In this document: in pieces, positions 55,110 to 64,000 of the stretch | Position numbering within the stretch: the first letter of the stretch is position 1 | Layout: each line of letters begins with the position of its first letter | Assembly (NCBI RefSeq): GCF_030546805.1 | Contig: NZ_JAUOPC010000001.1 | Location: 270,081 to 334,080 of the forward strand | Length of the DNA: 64,000 nt | Reading direction: 5' to 3' | Origin: Cyclobacterium sp. 1_MG-2023 | GTDB lineage: Bacteria; Bacteroidota; Bacteroidia; Cytophagales; Cyclobacteriaceae | The notes under the pieces: model-generated | What the model saw: only the letters and a program-made list of their open reading frames with translations | What the model was told of the DNA's origin: nothing | Database searches by the model: none | Made by a program: the position numbers and the translations under genes

Positions 55110-55661
55110 TTATTGAAGCGCTACAGGTATAGTAAAGATCACATCGTCCCATTTAAAGTTGATCACTGCCCCTGGTCCTGATGACTCAATAGCAATGGTA
55201 AATGTCTCCACAATCGTAGGATTCTGTTCTACGGGTGCCTCTATTGTCAAAACATCAAGTTCGTGGTCAGGTTCTGCTACACCAAAGAATACATCAACTT
55301 CACTGTTTAAGGTGACTTTAAATACATCTGGGCCCGGAACTGCATACATCCTATAAGTACCTGCTTCCAACTGCTTTCCACCAAAAACAACATCTTTGTT
55401 AAAACTGATTTCTGTGGCTGCATTAGCTCCTAATCGCCAATATTCACCATATGGTTGTAGGGCATCGTCTTCTGCTTTTCCAAAAATTAGCCTGCCTTTT
55501 TTGGATGGTTGGCTGTAATCAACAGTAATTTCCAATCCACCTTCATTGTAAGTTGTAGTGGATGGAGGACTTGCCGGTGTGGCTATAAATAATCCATAGA
55601 TTACCCAAATAATAAAAATTAAAACAATTACACCTGCTCCAATTAAAATATTCTTTTTCAT
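55110..55661 (-). CDS. DUF2911 domain protein
   Basis: A 183-residue protein with an N-terminal anchor helix (residues 4-24, ILIGAGVIVLIFIIWVIYGLF). The DUF2911 domain is shown by ITVDYSQPSKKGRLIFG, YGEYWRLGANAATEISF, LEAGTYRMYAVPG and the beta-strand end VINFKWDDVIFTIPV. The family is common in Bacteroidota and its function is unknown. It leads a two-gene unit with the amidohydrolase 3 bp downstream and is divergent from the small Cys-rich protein gene (195-bp gap). Confidence 0.92.
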   Translation of the reverse strand: MKKNILIGAGVIVLIFIIWVIYGLFIATPASPPSTTTYNEGGLEITVDYSQPSKKGRLIFGKAEDDALQPYGEYWRLGANAATEISFNKDVVFGGKQLEAGTYRMYAVPGPDVFKVTLNSEVDVFFGVAEPDHELDVLTIEAPVEQNPTIVETFTIAIESSGPGAVINFKWDDVIFTIPVALQ

Positions 55662-55808
55662 GATTGCGTTGTTTAGAATTTGAATTTACACAATTTTTAT
55701 TGCTTTAGCTTCAGGAAAGCCCTCACAATACTAGGTACATATGTTGTATAAGACAAAAATTAATGGGAGCTTATTACCAAAATAAATAAAACATACGTAA
55801 ATTTTATT

Positions 55809-55827
55809 AATGCAATAGTGTTGCGTT
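55809..55827. promoter_or_regulatory. Operator-like palindrome upstream of the small Cys protein gene
   Basis: AATGCAATAGTGTTGCGTT reads as two 7-bp arms (AATGCAA and TTGCGTT, one mismatch) around a 5-bp centre. It lies about 30 bp before the predicted GTG start. Its size and symmetry suit a Fur/Zur-type dimer, which the neighbouring metal genes make plausible; no match to a proven consensus is claimed. Confidence 0.4.
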
Positions 55828-55856
55828 AAATTTAAATTTATCCTACTTTTACAAAA

Positions 55857-56168
55857 GTGAACATCAGCAAACATATCGCTTCCCAATATTTAGCTGCCTA
55901 TTTTATGGTTGTGCCGCTCCTGTTTGGTGTTTACACATACGGCCATTCCCATTATCAGACTTCGGATAGGCAAGAAGCAATTACCATTGATTCCACTGTA
56001 GATTGTTCCCTTTGTGATTTATATGAAAGTCAAACGGCATATATTCATATTGCATTTTTCTCGGAAATTTATTTCCCAAATCCATCCTTCTATACAGTTT
56101 CTATCAATCATTTAATTGGAAAAAATGCAATTTTCAATTTTCTAAGGGGCCCTCCGGTTATTTCTTAG
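55857..56168 (+). CDS. Small secreted or anchored protein with a CxxC motif
   Basis: A 103-residue protein. The hydrophobic segment AAYFMVVPLLFGVYTYG (residues 13-29) is followed by a His-rich GHSHYQTS, a CxxC in VDCSLCDLYES (Cys about 50 and 53) and a second hydrophobic stretch with YIHIAFF. The His and Cys residues could bind metal. The start is a GTG at 55857; the alternative ATG at 55905 would shorten the signal. I recognise no family. It lies upstream of the G3E GTPase and TonB receptor on the same strand, but 496 bp away. An AATGCAA/TTGCGTT palindrome precedes it. It is probably real because of the secreted-protein pattern, but evidence is limited. Confidence 0.6.
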   Translation: MNISKHIASQYLAAYFMVVPLLFGVYTYGHSHYQTSDRQEAITIDSTVDCSLCDLYESQTAYIHIAFFSEIYFPNPSFYTVSINHLIGKNAIFNFLRGPPVIS

Positions 56169-56664
56169 CGTATCATCCCTTTTCTTATCATTCACCATGC
56201 TATCGCATTCTATTTTAGGCCTTACCCAATCTAAAATAACTTCTTGCTGAACACCTTTAGTAAGGGAAAGCGATCACTTATTTGAACACACTTAACTATT
56301 ATTAATTCCCCGAGTTAGAACTGCATTGAATGAATTATTGCCTATTCTGAAGTGAAATTTAAGTTTCCAAATCAGTAATGGCAGAGGTTATTTAGAGAGT
56401 TTTGCTTCCGTTCAATAATAGGTTTATGAAACTCATTGTAACTGTAGATTAATAATTTATGGAAACAGGAATTCTCTATAGCCAATGATAATATTAGTAC
56501 CAAATTATTTTTCTTTTCACAAATAATCTAGAATTGAGATCACCTATTACTGGATTTGCCCTACTGAAAAGTTGAATAAAAAACACCATAATTTAAAAAT
56601 CTTGTATCCATCTGAATAAAGGGGTTTCATATAATGAAATTATCTACTCAAGCTTAGAACAAAC
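56169..56664. other. 496-bp intergenic region with operator-like repeat
   Basis: No gene is seen. ATTTTAG (56212-56218) pairs with CTAAAAT (56231-56237), a weak stem after the small gene. TTTCAT (56625-56630) pairs with ATGAAA (56634-56639) 25 bp before the GTPase ATG, a candidate operator. The rest is AT-rich. Confidence 0.4.
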
Positions 56665-57891
56665 ATGACAAATCGATTTAGTCAACTCAAAAAACTACCT
56701 GTAACGGTCCTTAGTGGATTTCTTGGGGCAGGAAAAACTACTTTACTCAATCATGTGCTTAATAACAAAGAAGGGCTTAAAGTTGCTGTCATCGTCAATG
56801 ACATGAGTGAAGTAAATATTGACGAAAAATTAATTAAAAATTCAGGAATGCTTTCCAGAACTGAGGAGAAGTTAGTGGAAATGAGCAATGGCTGCATATG
56901 CTGCACGCTGAGAGAAGACCTTATGCTTGAGGTGGAAAAACTGGCTAAGATGAATAAATTTGATTATTTATTCATTGAAAGTACAGGTATTTCAGAACCC
57001 ATTCCGGTAGCGCAAACATTTACTTTTGCCAGTGGTGAAGAACTTTTGGACCTTACTAAATACAGTCGCCTGGACACCATGGTTACCATGGTAGATGCTT
57101 GTAATTTTTTTAAAGATTTTGGCAGTGCAGAAAATATTTTTCAGCGTAAGATGACCGACGATCCGGAGGATCAAAGGTCTCTTGTTAACCTACTCACTGA
57201 CCAAGTGGAATTTGCCAATGTTTTGGTAATAAATAAAATGGATTTGGTGAATGAAAGTCAGTTGGGATTATTGAAAAACACCCTTCATAAACTTAACCCT
57301 ACTGCTAAGATAATCTGTACTTCAAATGGCAATATTGATCCCAAAGAAATACTCAATACAGGTCTATTCGATTATGAATCTGCCGAAGAGGCAGCCGGTT
57401 GGCAGGTTGAGCTTGACCGAGCTAAGGAAGGAATAGCTCATCAACCGGAAACAGAAGAATATGGAATAGGCTCTTTTGTATTTAGGAACCCCAGACCATT
57501 TCATCCGGAAAGATTTCTTCAATACATCGGTCAGCATTTTCCCACCAGTATTATCCGAAGCAAAGGAATATTCTGGATGGCTTCCCGACCTGATAAAGCC
57601 ATATTATGGAGCCAGGCAGGAGGTTCGCTAAAAGCAGAAATTTACGGAAGATGGTGGGCGGGGCTCTCCACAGTAGAAAGAGAAACCAATCCATTATTTA
57701 TAGAAAATCAAGCTTTTATCATGGATAAATGGGACCATCAATGGGGGGATCGGATGATTGAGCTTGTGTTTATAGGGCAAGAAATGGATAGAGATGGAAT
57801 TACTGCAGACCTTAATAATTGTTTGCTTACCGATGATGAAGTAAGGGCCTTGGAGTTGGGTACACCATTCTACGATACCTGGCCAATATAA
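56665..57891 (+). CDS. G3E-family (COG0523) metal-chaperone GTPase
   Basis: A 408-residue GTPase with Walker A GFLGAGKT (18-25), a DMSEVNID switch region, the family's metal-binding CxCC motif (GCICC, Cys77, Cys79, Cys80), the ESTGISEP Walker-B-side block and the NKMD base motif in VINKMDLV. The C-terminal CobW_C domain (about 265-400) has [19 protein letters not shown]. The NDMSEVNID form is that of the YciC/ZigA-type zinc group, which is usually induced by zinc shortage through Zur. It stands 90 bp before the TonB receptor on the same strand. Zinc allocation is the best guess; cobalt or other metals are possible. Confidence 0.92.
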   Translation: MTNRFSQLKKLPVTVLSGFLGAGKTTLLNHVLNNKEGLKVAVIVNDMSEVNIDEKLIKNSGMLSRTEEKLVEMSNGCICCTLREDLMLEVEKLAKMNKFDYLFIESTGISEPIPVAQTFTFASGEELLDLTKYSRLDTMVTMVDACNFFKDFGSAENIFQRKMTDDPEDQRSLVNLLTDQVEFANVLVINKMDLVNESQLGLLKNTLHKLNPTAKIICTSNGNIDPKEILNTGLFDYESAEEAAGWQVELDRAKEGIAHQPETEEYGIGSFVFRNPRPFHPERFLQYIGQHFPTSIIRSKGIFWMASRPDKAILWSQAGGSLKAEIYGRWWAGLSTVERETNPLFIENQAFIMDKWDHQWGDRMIELVFIGQEMDRDGITADLNNCLLTDDEVRALELGTPFYDTWPI

Positions 57892-57981
57892 ACGTTTACG
57901 AATGATCAGCCTGTCAATTGCTTAGCCCTTGAAGTTATTGGCTTACAGTAAGAATTTAACCACATCTCAACCTATCACCCT

Positions 57982-60303
57982 ATGAATAAATTAATTACCC
58001 TTAGGCCTTTAACAGGCTTCTTATTAATCCTTCTTATGGTTCCGTTAGCGCTGTTTGGTCAAGAGGTAAGCACAACCATTAAAGTGATAGCCTCCAATGA
58101 TCAATTGCCAATTATTGGAGCTACTATTCAATTGACCAATCAGGATTCCCCCGGTGGCTGGCTAACTAATGCTAACGGAACAGCCGTAATCCCCTTGGAA
58201 AGGTCTTCTGAGATTACTATTAGTTATTTGGGCTTTATCGGAGTCAATAAGACAATTAATCCGGGGGAAGCAGTTACCATTTCTTTAGAAGAAGATTTAC
58301 TGGGTCTCAATGAAGTAGTGGTTACCGGGGCATTTGCACCTACCACCATGCGCCATTCACTATACAAAGTCAAGAAGTTTGATGCAGCCCTTATAGAAGC
58401 CAGGGGGGCAGTTAACTTAAGTGATGTTTTACAAACACAGTTAAATCTAAAAACCATTCAGGATGATGTTTTAGGAACCAGAATAGTTATGCAGGGAATT
58501 TCAGGTCCAAACGTGAAAATCCTTATTGACGGGATTCCTTTAGTGAATGGTACCGGTGGTGAATTTGACCTTAGTCAGATCAATATGAACAATGTGGAGC
58601 GTATAGAAATAGTGGAAGGTCCACTCTCCGTTCAATACGGGACCAATGCTTTGGCCGGAACCATTAATGTCATTACCAAGGCACATACCGGCGAAGATTG
58701 GAATGTCAATAGCAGTTTATATTATGAAAGTGTAGGGCAGTACAATGCAGACTTTACCTTGGCTAAAGGCTGGGACAATACTTCTGTAAGTATTGGAGGC
58801 GCTAGAAACCAGTTCAATGGATTTTCATCTACCGAAGAAAGGAAAAAAAACTGGGTTCCAAGAACGCAATACCTTGTCAATGCAAAATTAAGAACGAAAA
58901 TTCGAAACTTAAATTTGGTTGCCGCAGTGGATAGATTATGGCAAAACTCTACAAGCCACGGAAATGCCACGAGAGCCTTTAACAACAGTACCAATAAAAT
59001 CTCAGACATTGCAAATGACAATTATAACAATACGGACCGCTTAAATGCTTCATTCGTAATAGAGGGCAAGCTATCAGAAAAAGGATATTTAAATCTAGTC
59101 AATGGATTTTCTTCATTCGAACAATCAAGTACAAAATACCTCCAGGACATCATCGATGATATCAGGTGGTTAAGTTCGGATGCTGAAGATCATGATACCA
59201 CCCGCTTTGAGACTTATACTTTCAGAGGGACCTATGTTTATGGAAATACAGATAAAAAAGAAGGGCTATATCTGACAACAGGCTATGAAGCTTCCCTCAA
59301 TTATGCCGAAGGTGGAAGGATAAGTACTGAGGCAAAAGGCAATGTCAATGAATATGGTTTATTCTCTGCTTTAGAAATCCCAATCAGTAAAAGGTTTAAA
59401 GTACAACCTTCTGTACGTTACACTTATAGCAATAGTTATGATACCCGTGAAATAAACTTTTTAAATGCCAACCTGCCATTACTTCCTTCCTTAAATGTCA
59501 TGTACACCAAGGATGAGAATTTTGATTTTAGACTATCCTATGGTCAAGGCTATCGAACCCCTTCAGTACGTGAATTGTACTATGAGTTTATTGATGCCAA
59601 TCATTATATCGTCGGCAACAAAAACCTTAGGCCTGAGGTAGGAAGCAATCTCAACGCTTCCGGTACATTCAGAAGGGAGATATTTGGGGCAAAGGCTGCA
59701 TTTACCTCATCTCTGTTCTTTTCAAGAATAGACAATAAAATTGACCTTATACAAATTGTAGACAGAGATAACCTGCCGGATGAAGTTCCTAAAACCGTGC
59801 CTGTGGCCAGGGTTTATGAGAACATACCCAATTTCAAATCCTATGGTATGAATCTTACCGCTGAAATTGCCTGGCCTAATGGCTTCCGCTTGAATCCCGG
59901 TTTGGGTCTACTTGCACGTTCGGGTAGTGAAGCAGATGACAGGTTTTACAATAGTCTTGAAGCCAATATCAATGCATGTCATTATTTGAAAGAATGGGAT
60001 ACAAAGATCAATCTTTTTTATAAGTACAACGGCGCCATTTCTGAGTTTTCTCGAAACCAAGACGGAGAAATTGGAGTGCTGACATTGGATCCTTATCAAA
60101 CCTTAGATATAAGCTTGTCCAAACCCTTAATGAGTGGAAGGATATTTACCACATTAGGTGCAAAAAACCTTTTCGATGTAACCGATATCAGTTTGGAAGG
60201 AGAGGGTTCTAAAGGCTTGGTATTGCAAACAGGAAGAGAAGCATTTTATCCCATTAGTTGGGGAAGAACAATATTCATTAAAATCAACTACTTAATCAAT
60301 TAG
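57982..60303 (+). CDS. TonB-dependent receptor (metal/heme-type)
   Basis: A 773-residue outer-membrane receptor. A signal peptide ends near residue 27 (PLALFGQ). A CarboxypepD_reg-like domain (28-110) is followed by a plug with LNEVVVTGAFAPTTMRHSLYKVKKFDA (TonB-box region) and VERIEIVEGPLSVQYGTNALAGTINVITK, then a barrel with FDFRLSYGQGYRTPSVRELYYEFIDANHYIVGNKNLRPEVGSN, a block typical of cobalamin/heme/metal-type receptors (BtuB/HmuR like). The adjacent HmuY and CobN-like genes suggest heme or a metal complex as ligand, while the G3E GTPase upstream suggests zinc. HmuY starts 5 bp downstream. Confidence 0.92.
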   Translation: MNKLITLRPLTGFLLILLMVPLALFGQEVSTTIKVIASNDQLPIIGATIQLTNQDSPGGWLTNANGTAVIPLERSSEITISYLGFIGVNKTINPGEAVTISLEEDLLGLNEVVVTGAFAPTTMRHSLYKVKKFDAALIEARGAVNLSDVLQTQLNLKTIQDDVLGTRIVMQGISGPNVKILIDGIPLVNGTGGEFDLSQINMNNVERIEIVEGPLSVQYGTNALAGTINVITKAHTGEDWNVNSSLYYESVGQYNADFTLAKGWDNTSVSIGGARNQFNGFSSTEERKKNWVPRTQYLVNAKLRTKIRNLNLVAAVDRLWQNSTSHGNATRAFNNSTNKISDIANDNYNNTDRLNASFVIEGKLSEKGYLNLVNGFSSFEQSSTKYLQDIIDDIRWLSSDAEDHDTTRFETYTFRGTYVYGNTDKKEGLYLTTGYEASLNYAEGGRISTEAKGNVNEYGLFSALEIPISKRFKVQPSVRYTYSNSYDTREINFLNANLPLLPSLNVMYTKDENFDFRLSYGQGYRTPSVRELYYEFIDANHYIVGNKNLRPEVGSNLNASGTFRREIFGAKAAFTSSLFFSRIDNKIDLIQIVDRDNLPDEVPKTVPVARVYENIPNFKSYGMNLTAEIAWPNGFRLNPGLGLLARSGSEADDRFYNSLEANINACHYLKEWDTKINLFYKYNGAISEFSRNQDGEIGVLTLDPYQTLDISLSKPLMSGRIFTTLGAKNLFDVTDISLEGEGSKGLVLQTGREAFYPISWGRTIFIKINYLIN

Positions 60304-60308
60304 AAAAA

Positions 60309-61382
60309 ATGAAATTATTACAATCTTTAGTTTTGGCGGTTTTTGCCATCCTTTTATTAAGCAATTGCACGGAAGATGATCCGATTCCTCAAGACGATGA
60401 AATTGAACTAGGTGCCACCCTTACCGCTTCAATGGGGTCAGACCTTTCTACACAGGTATATGTAAATCTATCTGAAGGTTTATTAACAACAGTTCCGGTC
60501 AATACCTGGGAAATTGCCTTTGAAAATAATGGTACGGCCATTAAAACCAATACTGCTAAAAAAGTTGCGGTAACTAATGTTGAAGGACAATCCTTCGATG
60601 AAATAAATACTGATGGAGGTCTGGTTTACGCATATGATGCTGAGGACGGAGACTTGTCAAACACAGCATTGGCCGGATGGGAAGTAAATGTACCGTTTAT
60701 TTTGGATATGGGAATAGACCAAAATGGGAATACTTTGGGTAAAAAGAAAGTCATGATTACATCCCATTCTTCTACAGGTGCCTCCTTACAGTATGCCAAC
60801 CTGGATGGCACTGATTTTATTTCCACCGACCTAACATTTGGAGCGGGTGATTTTACATTTTATTCCCTTATCTCTCAACAAAGCGTATCGGTGGAGCCCG
60901 ATAATTGGGACTTTGTGCTAACAGGGGTGTCCGTCAGAACAGGAGCGCCTTGCGTTGCTTTAGGGGGCGGAGCTATGCCCGGTATTAACTGTGATGTTTA
61001 CCGTTTGTCTGCTGCAGCTTTGATCAATCATTACGGTGGTGTAGAGGTAGCTGTAGATGATCCATTTGCTTCTTTGGAACTAAATGATGATCCGGAATCA
61101 GAGAAGAACCTCAAAACCATAGAGGAAAGCAATTATAATTCACTTGGGTTGAGTGACTTTTACAGCATTGGAAGTTCTAGTGCCGGGGATGCCATTGGAA
61201 GATCTTGGTTACATATTCTGACCCCGCACAGCTCCGGAGTATATAAAATTTATGATTTTGTAACCTACCTGGTTAAAGATCAAGATGATAATTTTTATAA
61301 AGTTCGTTTTCTCGCATATAAAGGAGGTGAAAATGCTGAAAATGGCAATCCAACCTTTGAATATGCTCTTTTAGAGGAATAA
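60309..61382 (+). CDS. HmuY-family lipoprotein
   Basis: A 357-residue lipoprotein with lipobox Cys20 (LLLSNC). HmuY (PF14064) pattern: TQVYVNLSEGLLTTVPVNTWEIAFENNG near the N-terminus, a beta-rich body, WDFVLTGVSVRTGAPCV, and the C-terminal YKIYDFVTYLVKDQDDNFYKVRFLAY. HmuY of Porphyromonas gingivalis binds heme with two His; whether equivalent ligands exist here cannot be settled by eye, and Bacteroidota homologues are known with other ligands. It is longer than the roughly 215 residues of P. gingivalis HmuY. It follows the TonB receptor by 5 bp and precedes the chelatase by 59 bp. Confidence 0.88.
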   Translation: MKLLQSLVLAVFAILLLSNCTEDDPIPQDDEIELGATLTASMGSDLSTQVYVNLSEGLLTTVPVNTWEIAFENNGTAIKTNTAKKVAVTNVEGQSFDEINTDGGLVYAYDAEDGDLSNTALAGWEVNVPFILDMGIDQNGNTLGKKKVMITSHSSTGASLQYANLDGTDFISTDLTFGAGDFTFYSLISQQSVSVEPDNWDFVLTGVSVRTGAPCVALGGGAMPGINCDVYRLSAAALINHYGGVEVAVDDPFASLELNDDPESEKNLKTIEESNYNSLGLSDFYSIGSSSAGDAIGRSWLHILTPHSSGVYKIYDFVTYLVKDQDDNFYKVRFLAYKGGENAENGNPTFEYALLEE

Positions 61383-61398
61383 TTCATCTTTATTAATG

Positions 61399-61424
61399 GC
61401 CCTGTAGGCTTTTGCCTTCAGGGC
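61399..61424 (+). promoter_or_regulatory. Intercistronic hairpin between hmuY-like and cobN-like genes
   Basis: GCCCTG (61399-61404) pairs with CAGGGC (61419-61424), and GGC (61407-61409) pairs with GCC (61414-61416) around TTTT, a GC-rich stem in AT-rich DNA. No clear T tract follows, so attenuation or mRNA processing is more likely than full termination. Confidence 0.5.
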
Positions 61425-61441
61425 TTAACTTTATCTCCTTT

Positions 61442-64000
61442 ATGAAACGCCTTAAAAAACCCTTGCTCAAAAAGATAGTTCTTGGTCTCGTCATTGTGAT
61501 CCTGTATTTCATTGGGTCCAGCTTATATAATAAGCATGTAAGTACTACCAAGATTGCCTTTATCAACTATCAAGAATTTCAACTCTCACGAATTAGTAGA
61601 TCCAATAAAAGCAATTGGATTCAAATTGATGTGCTTGAGATGAATGAACTTGACAAAGTCCGTGACTATGCAGCAGTATTTGTATTTGGCCGTGGATTCC
61701 AAATGTCACCTGACCAAATGGAACAGCTCCAATCTGCCGGGTATGCAGGGGTAAACCTCTTTGTAGAGTCTGCAACAAACCCCAATGTTGATGTAACCAA
61801 TTTGAAAGGAGAAGTTTTGGATAAGGTGACAGATTATTTTAAATATGGAGGTACAGCTAATTACACCAACCTTTTGTCTTATGTAAGGCAAGAGATGGAT
61901 AAAAAATCATGGTTTGTAAATGCTCCGGAAGACCCAAAACCAATCCCAAGAGATGTATTTATCCATTTGGAAGAGGATGCAGTCTTTGAGGATTTTAATA
62001 CTTATAACAATTACCTTACGGAAAATGGGCAAATAAAAGCAGGTCAACCCAAAGTGGCTTTACTTACCAGCGTACCCGGACCTTTCAATTCAAATAGAGA
62101 GCACATTGATGATCTTATACGTATGATGAAGGCACGTAATCTCAATGTGTATACAATTTCTGCTGCAACCAAAAGATTAGAATTTCTAAAGGAAGTAAAC
62201 CCTGACTTGGTGATTTTGATGCCGCATGGAAGACTTACATTGGGTCAAGAAAATGAAGCCATCTCTTGGCTTAAGGATAAAAATATCCCTTTGCTTACTC
62301 CTCTTAGTGTTTTTCAACCATATGAAGAGTGGGTAGATGACCCTCAAGGCTTTGAAGGAGCTTTGCTCTCTATGAGTGTGGTATTACCGGAATTAGATGG
62401 AGGCATAAACCCTTATGCGATTATTGCTCAATATGAAGATGAAATGGGGTATTTGTCTTTTCAAACTATACCGGACAGGCTTCAAAAATTTGGGGATATG
62501 GTTGAAAAATGGTTGGCATTAAAAGCAAAATCCAATAAGGATAAAAAAATAGCCATTTACTATTTTAAAGGTCCCGGACTCAATGCTATGGTGGCTGCAA
62601 ATATGGAAGTAGTCCCTTCCATATACAATGCATTGGTCAAACTTAAAGAAGAGGGATATACCGTAGAAAATCTCCCGGATTCACCAGATGAATTATGGGA
62701 AATGATAAATACCCAAGGATCAGTTCTTGGCCCATATGCCAAAGGAGCTTTTGATGATTTTCTCGAAAAGGGAAATCCAGCTATGATAGAAACTTCTAAA
62801 TATGAGCAGTGGGTGGCCAAGGATCTTGAAGAGGAAAGATACCAGCAGGTAATAGAGAAATATGGAAAAGCTCCCGGAGAATACCTTTCCAGTCGCAAAG
62901 GTGGGAAAGATTATATTGCCGTAGCAAGATTGCAATTTGGCAATATTGTGCTGCTTCCCCAACCTTTGGCAGGTTTGGGAGAAGACACCTTCCGTATTAT
63001 CCATGGCACTGAAAGTGCTCCCCCACATCCATACATTGCCTCTTACCTTTGGACCCGAAACGAATTTCAGGCAGATGCTATCATACATTGGGGTACCCAT
63101 GGAAGTTTGGAATTTACTCCCGGCAAGCAGGTGGCCTTGTCAGGATATGATTGGACAGATGCACTTATCGGTGTTTCACCACATTTTTATGTTTATACCA
63201 TCAGTAATGTTGGAGAAGGGATTATAGCCAAACGCCGAAGCTATGCCATTACCCTAAGTTACCTCACACCTCCTTTTATGGAATCAGAGGTCTCCGGAGA
63301 TCTAAAACAACTAGGAGATAAGCTCAATGCTTTTGTAGCTGCAAAAGGAGCTGTTCGTGAACAATACAGAAGCTCAATTTCAGATTTAGCCATTGACCTT
63401 GACTTACACAAGGATCTAGGTTTAGACAGCACAAGCAAACTAGATGATGAAACCATTTTTAACCTTTCCAATCATATAGAAGAAGTAAGAAACGCTAAAG
63501 TAACCGGTGGGCTGTATACCATTGGCAATAGTTATTCTGATGAACAGCTAGAGAATACTACCATGCTAATGGCCTTAGATCCTATAGCCTATAGCTTGTC
63601 CTTTTTGGACAAACTCGATGGAAAAGTAACACAAAATCAACTCGACAATCAGCTCTATTTTGATCAAAATTACCGCAAGCGGGCGAAAGCCACCATAGGT
63701 AAATTGAAAAATGGTCAAGATGTGGAGCAGGTGTTGAAAAGCCTGATTAATCCAAAGGATTTAGCTGCTGCAAAAGCATGGAAAAAACGTACCCTTGGTA
63801 TGTCCGATGCAGATATAGTGAAAGGTTTTATAAGTATGGGAGATGACGATAGTGGTAAAGAAAATTCAAAGAGGAAAGGAAAAAGTGAGACAAAAGGACC
63901 TAGTGCAAATGAAATAGAAGAACTTAAACGACTGGTTATCGCCATTTCTCCCCATCCTGATCGGGTAGAATTTATTATGAACTTGACTTCTGACAAACAG
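61442..64000 (+). CDS. CobN/HmuS-like chelatase subunit, membrane-anchored (3' end outside window)
   Basis: The frame is open from the ATG at 61442 to the window edge, 853 residues; CobN proteins reach about 1,200-1,450. An N-terminal very basic stretch (MKRLKKPLLKK) is followed by a single helix (residues 11-28), so by the positive-inside rule the large domain should face the periplasm. CobN-type blocks are present, including RDVFIHLEEDAVFEDF, YFKGPGLNAMVAANMEVVPSIYNALVKL, SAPPHPYIASYLW and HWGTHGSLEFTPGKQ, whose His549 is in the conserved HxGTHG motif. A hydrophilic linker (about 800-822) is rich in Lys, Ser and Asp. Cytoplasmic CobN inserts cobalt in B12 synthesis; anchored homologues in hmu operons (HmuS) are tied to heme. 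With no cob genes here, the latter is favoured. Confidence 0.9.
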   Translation, partial: MKRLKKPLLKKIVLGLVIVILYFIGSSLYNKHVSTTKIAFINYQEFQLSRISRSNKSNWIQIDVLEMNELDKVRDYAAVFVFGRGFQMSPDQMEQLQSAGYAGVNLFVESATNPNVDVTNLKGEVLDKVTDYFKYGGTANYTNLLSYVRQEMDKKSWFVNAPEDPKPIPRDVFIHLEEDAVFEDFNTYNNYLTENGQIKAGQPKVALLTSVPGPFNSNREHIDDLIRMMKARNLNVYTISAATKRLEFLKEVNPDLVILMPHGRLTLGQENEAISWLKDKNIPLLTPLSVFQPYEEWVDDPQGFEGALLSMSVVLPELDGGINPYAIIAQYEDEMGYLSFQTIPDRLQKFGDMVEKWLALKAKSNKDKKIAIYYFKGPGLNAMVAANMEVVPSIYNALVKLKEEGYTVENLPDSPDELWEMINTQGSVLGPYAKGAFDDFLEKGNPAMIETSKYEQWVAKDLEEERYQQVIEKYGKAPGEYLSSRKGGKDYIAVARLQFGNIVLLPQPLAGLGEDTFRIIHGTESAPPHPYIASYLWTRNEFQADAIIHWGTHGSLEFTPGKQVALSGYDWTDALIGVSPHFYVYTISNVGEGIIAKRRSYAITLSYLTPPFMESEVSGDLKQLGDKLNAFVAAKGAVREQYRSSISDLAIDLDLHKDLGLDSTSKLDDETIFNLSNHIEEVRNAKVTGGLYTIGNSYSDEQLENTTMLMALDPIAYSLSFLDKLDGKVTQNQLDNQLYFDQNYRKRAKATIGKLKNGQDVEQVLKSLINPKDLAAAKAWKKRTLGMSDADIVKGFISMGDDDSGKENSKRKGKSETKGPSANEIEELKRLVIAISPHPDRVEFIMNLTSDKQ

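Noticed and set aside
61383-61441. Cobalamin riboswitch before the CobN-like gene
   Set aside because: The 59-bp gap is far too short and holds only a simple hairpin; no B12-box-like sequence was seen.

Overview
The window is low-GC DNA from a Bacteroidota bacterium, most likely a marine or environmental member of the Cytophagales (Cyclobacteriaceae-like). This rests on SusC/SusD pairs, TonB-linked receptors with CarboxypepD_reg-like N-termini, LytS/LytTR regulation, DUF2911, GxxExxY and HmuY families, and candidate TAnnTTTG -7 promoter boxes. The genus is inference from gene content. I saw no tRNA, rRNA, CRISPR array, insertion sequence or phage gene.

Layout. 1-0.75 kb is the 3' half of 6-phosphogluconate dehydrogenase. 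0.77-4.9 kb (minus) is an iron/siderophore module: TonB siderophore receptor, PepSY membrane protein and a small membrane protein, with a perfect 41-bp palindrome beside the receptor promoter. 5.3-11.8 kb is an RND efflux operon behind a GbsR/MarR-type regulator. The regulator gene and the operon share an 18-bp operator-like sequence, and the operon is followed by an acyl-carrier-like protein that lacks the phosphopantetheine serine. 12.0-20.7 kb (minus) is a polysaccharide utilisation locus: SusD, SusC, a formylglycine-type sulfatase and a PL8 lyase, pointing to a sulfated glycosaminoglycan-like substrate.

21.2-24.5 kb holds an AI-2E-type permease, an unknown protein and a serine hydrolase. 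24.8-31.7 kb is a TetR-controlled envelope exporter: beta-barrel, ABC ATPase, three FtsX/LolE-type permeases (two of them close paralogues) and a LolA-like protein. It is followed by a heavily decayed GH29 alpha-L-fucosidase pseudogene. 32.9-35.7 kb is a NarL-type two-component system plus a small secreted protein with three GPxAKNxKxW repeats. Next come outer-membrane phospholipase A, a second RND operon ending in a secreted DsrE-like protein, and a Spy-like protein with a CotH-kinase lipoprotein.

46-53.3 kb has a MarC protein (minus) and a TolC-MacA-MacB-type efflux operon that includes its own LytS/LytTR pair. 53.4-55.7 kb has a GxxExxY protein next to a 191-bp repeat bounded by inverted repeats, then an amidohydrolase and a DUF2911 protein. 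55.8-64 kb is a metal/tetrapyrrole acquisition locus: a small Cys-rich protein, a CxCC G3E GTPase, a TonB receptor, an HmuY-like lipoprotein and a membrane-anchored CobN-like chelatase that runs off the right edge.

Theme: nearly the whole window is envelope biology. There are two RND pumps, two ABC exporters, three TonB-linked receptors and a glycan locus, each mostly with its own local regulator or operator-like repeat. No single wholly new system is proven. The best leads are the ABC/LolA/beta-barrel exporter, the serine-less carrier protein, the GPxAKN repeat protein, the 41-bp palindrome and the apparently periplasm-facing CobN-like chelatase.
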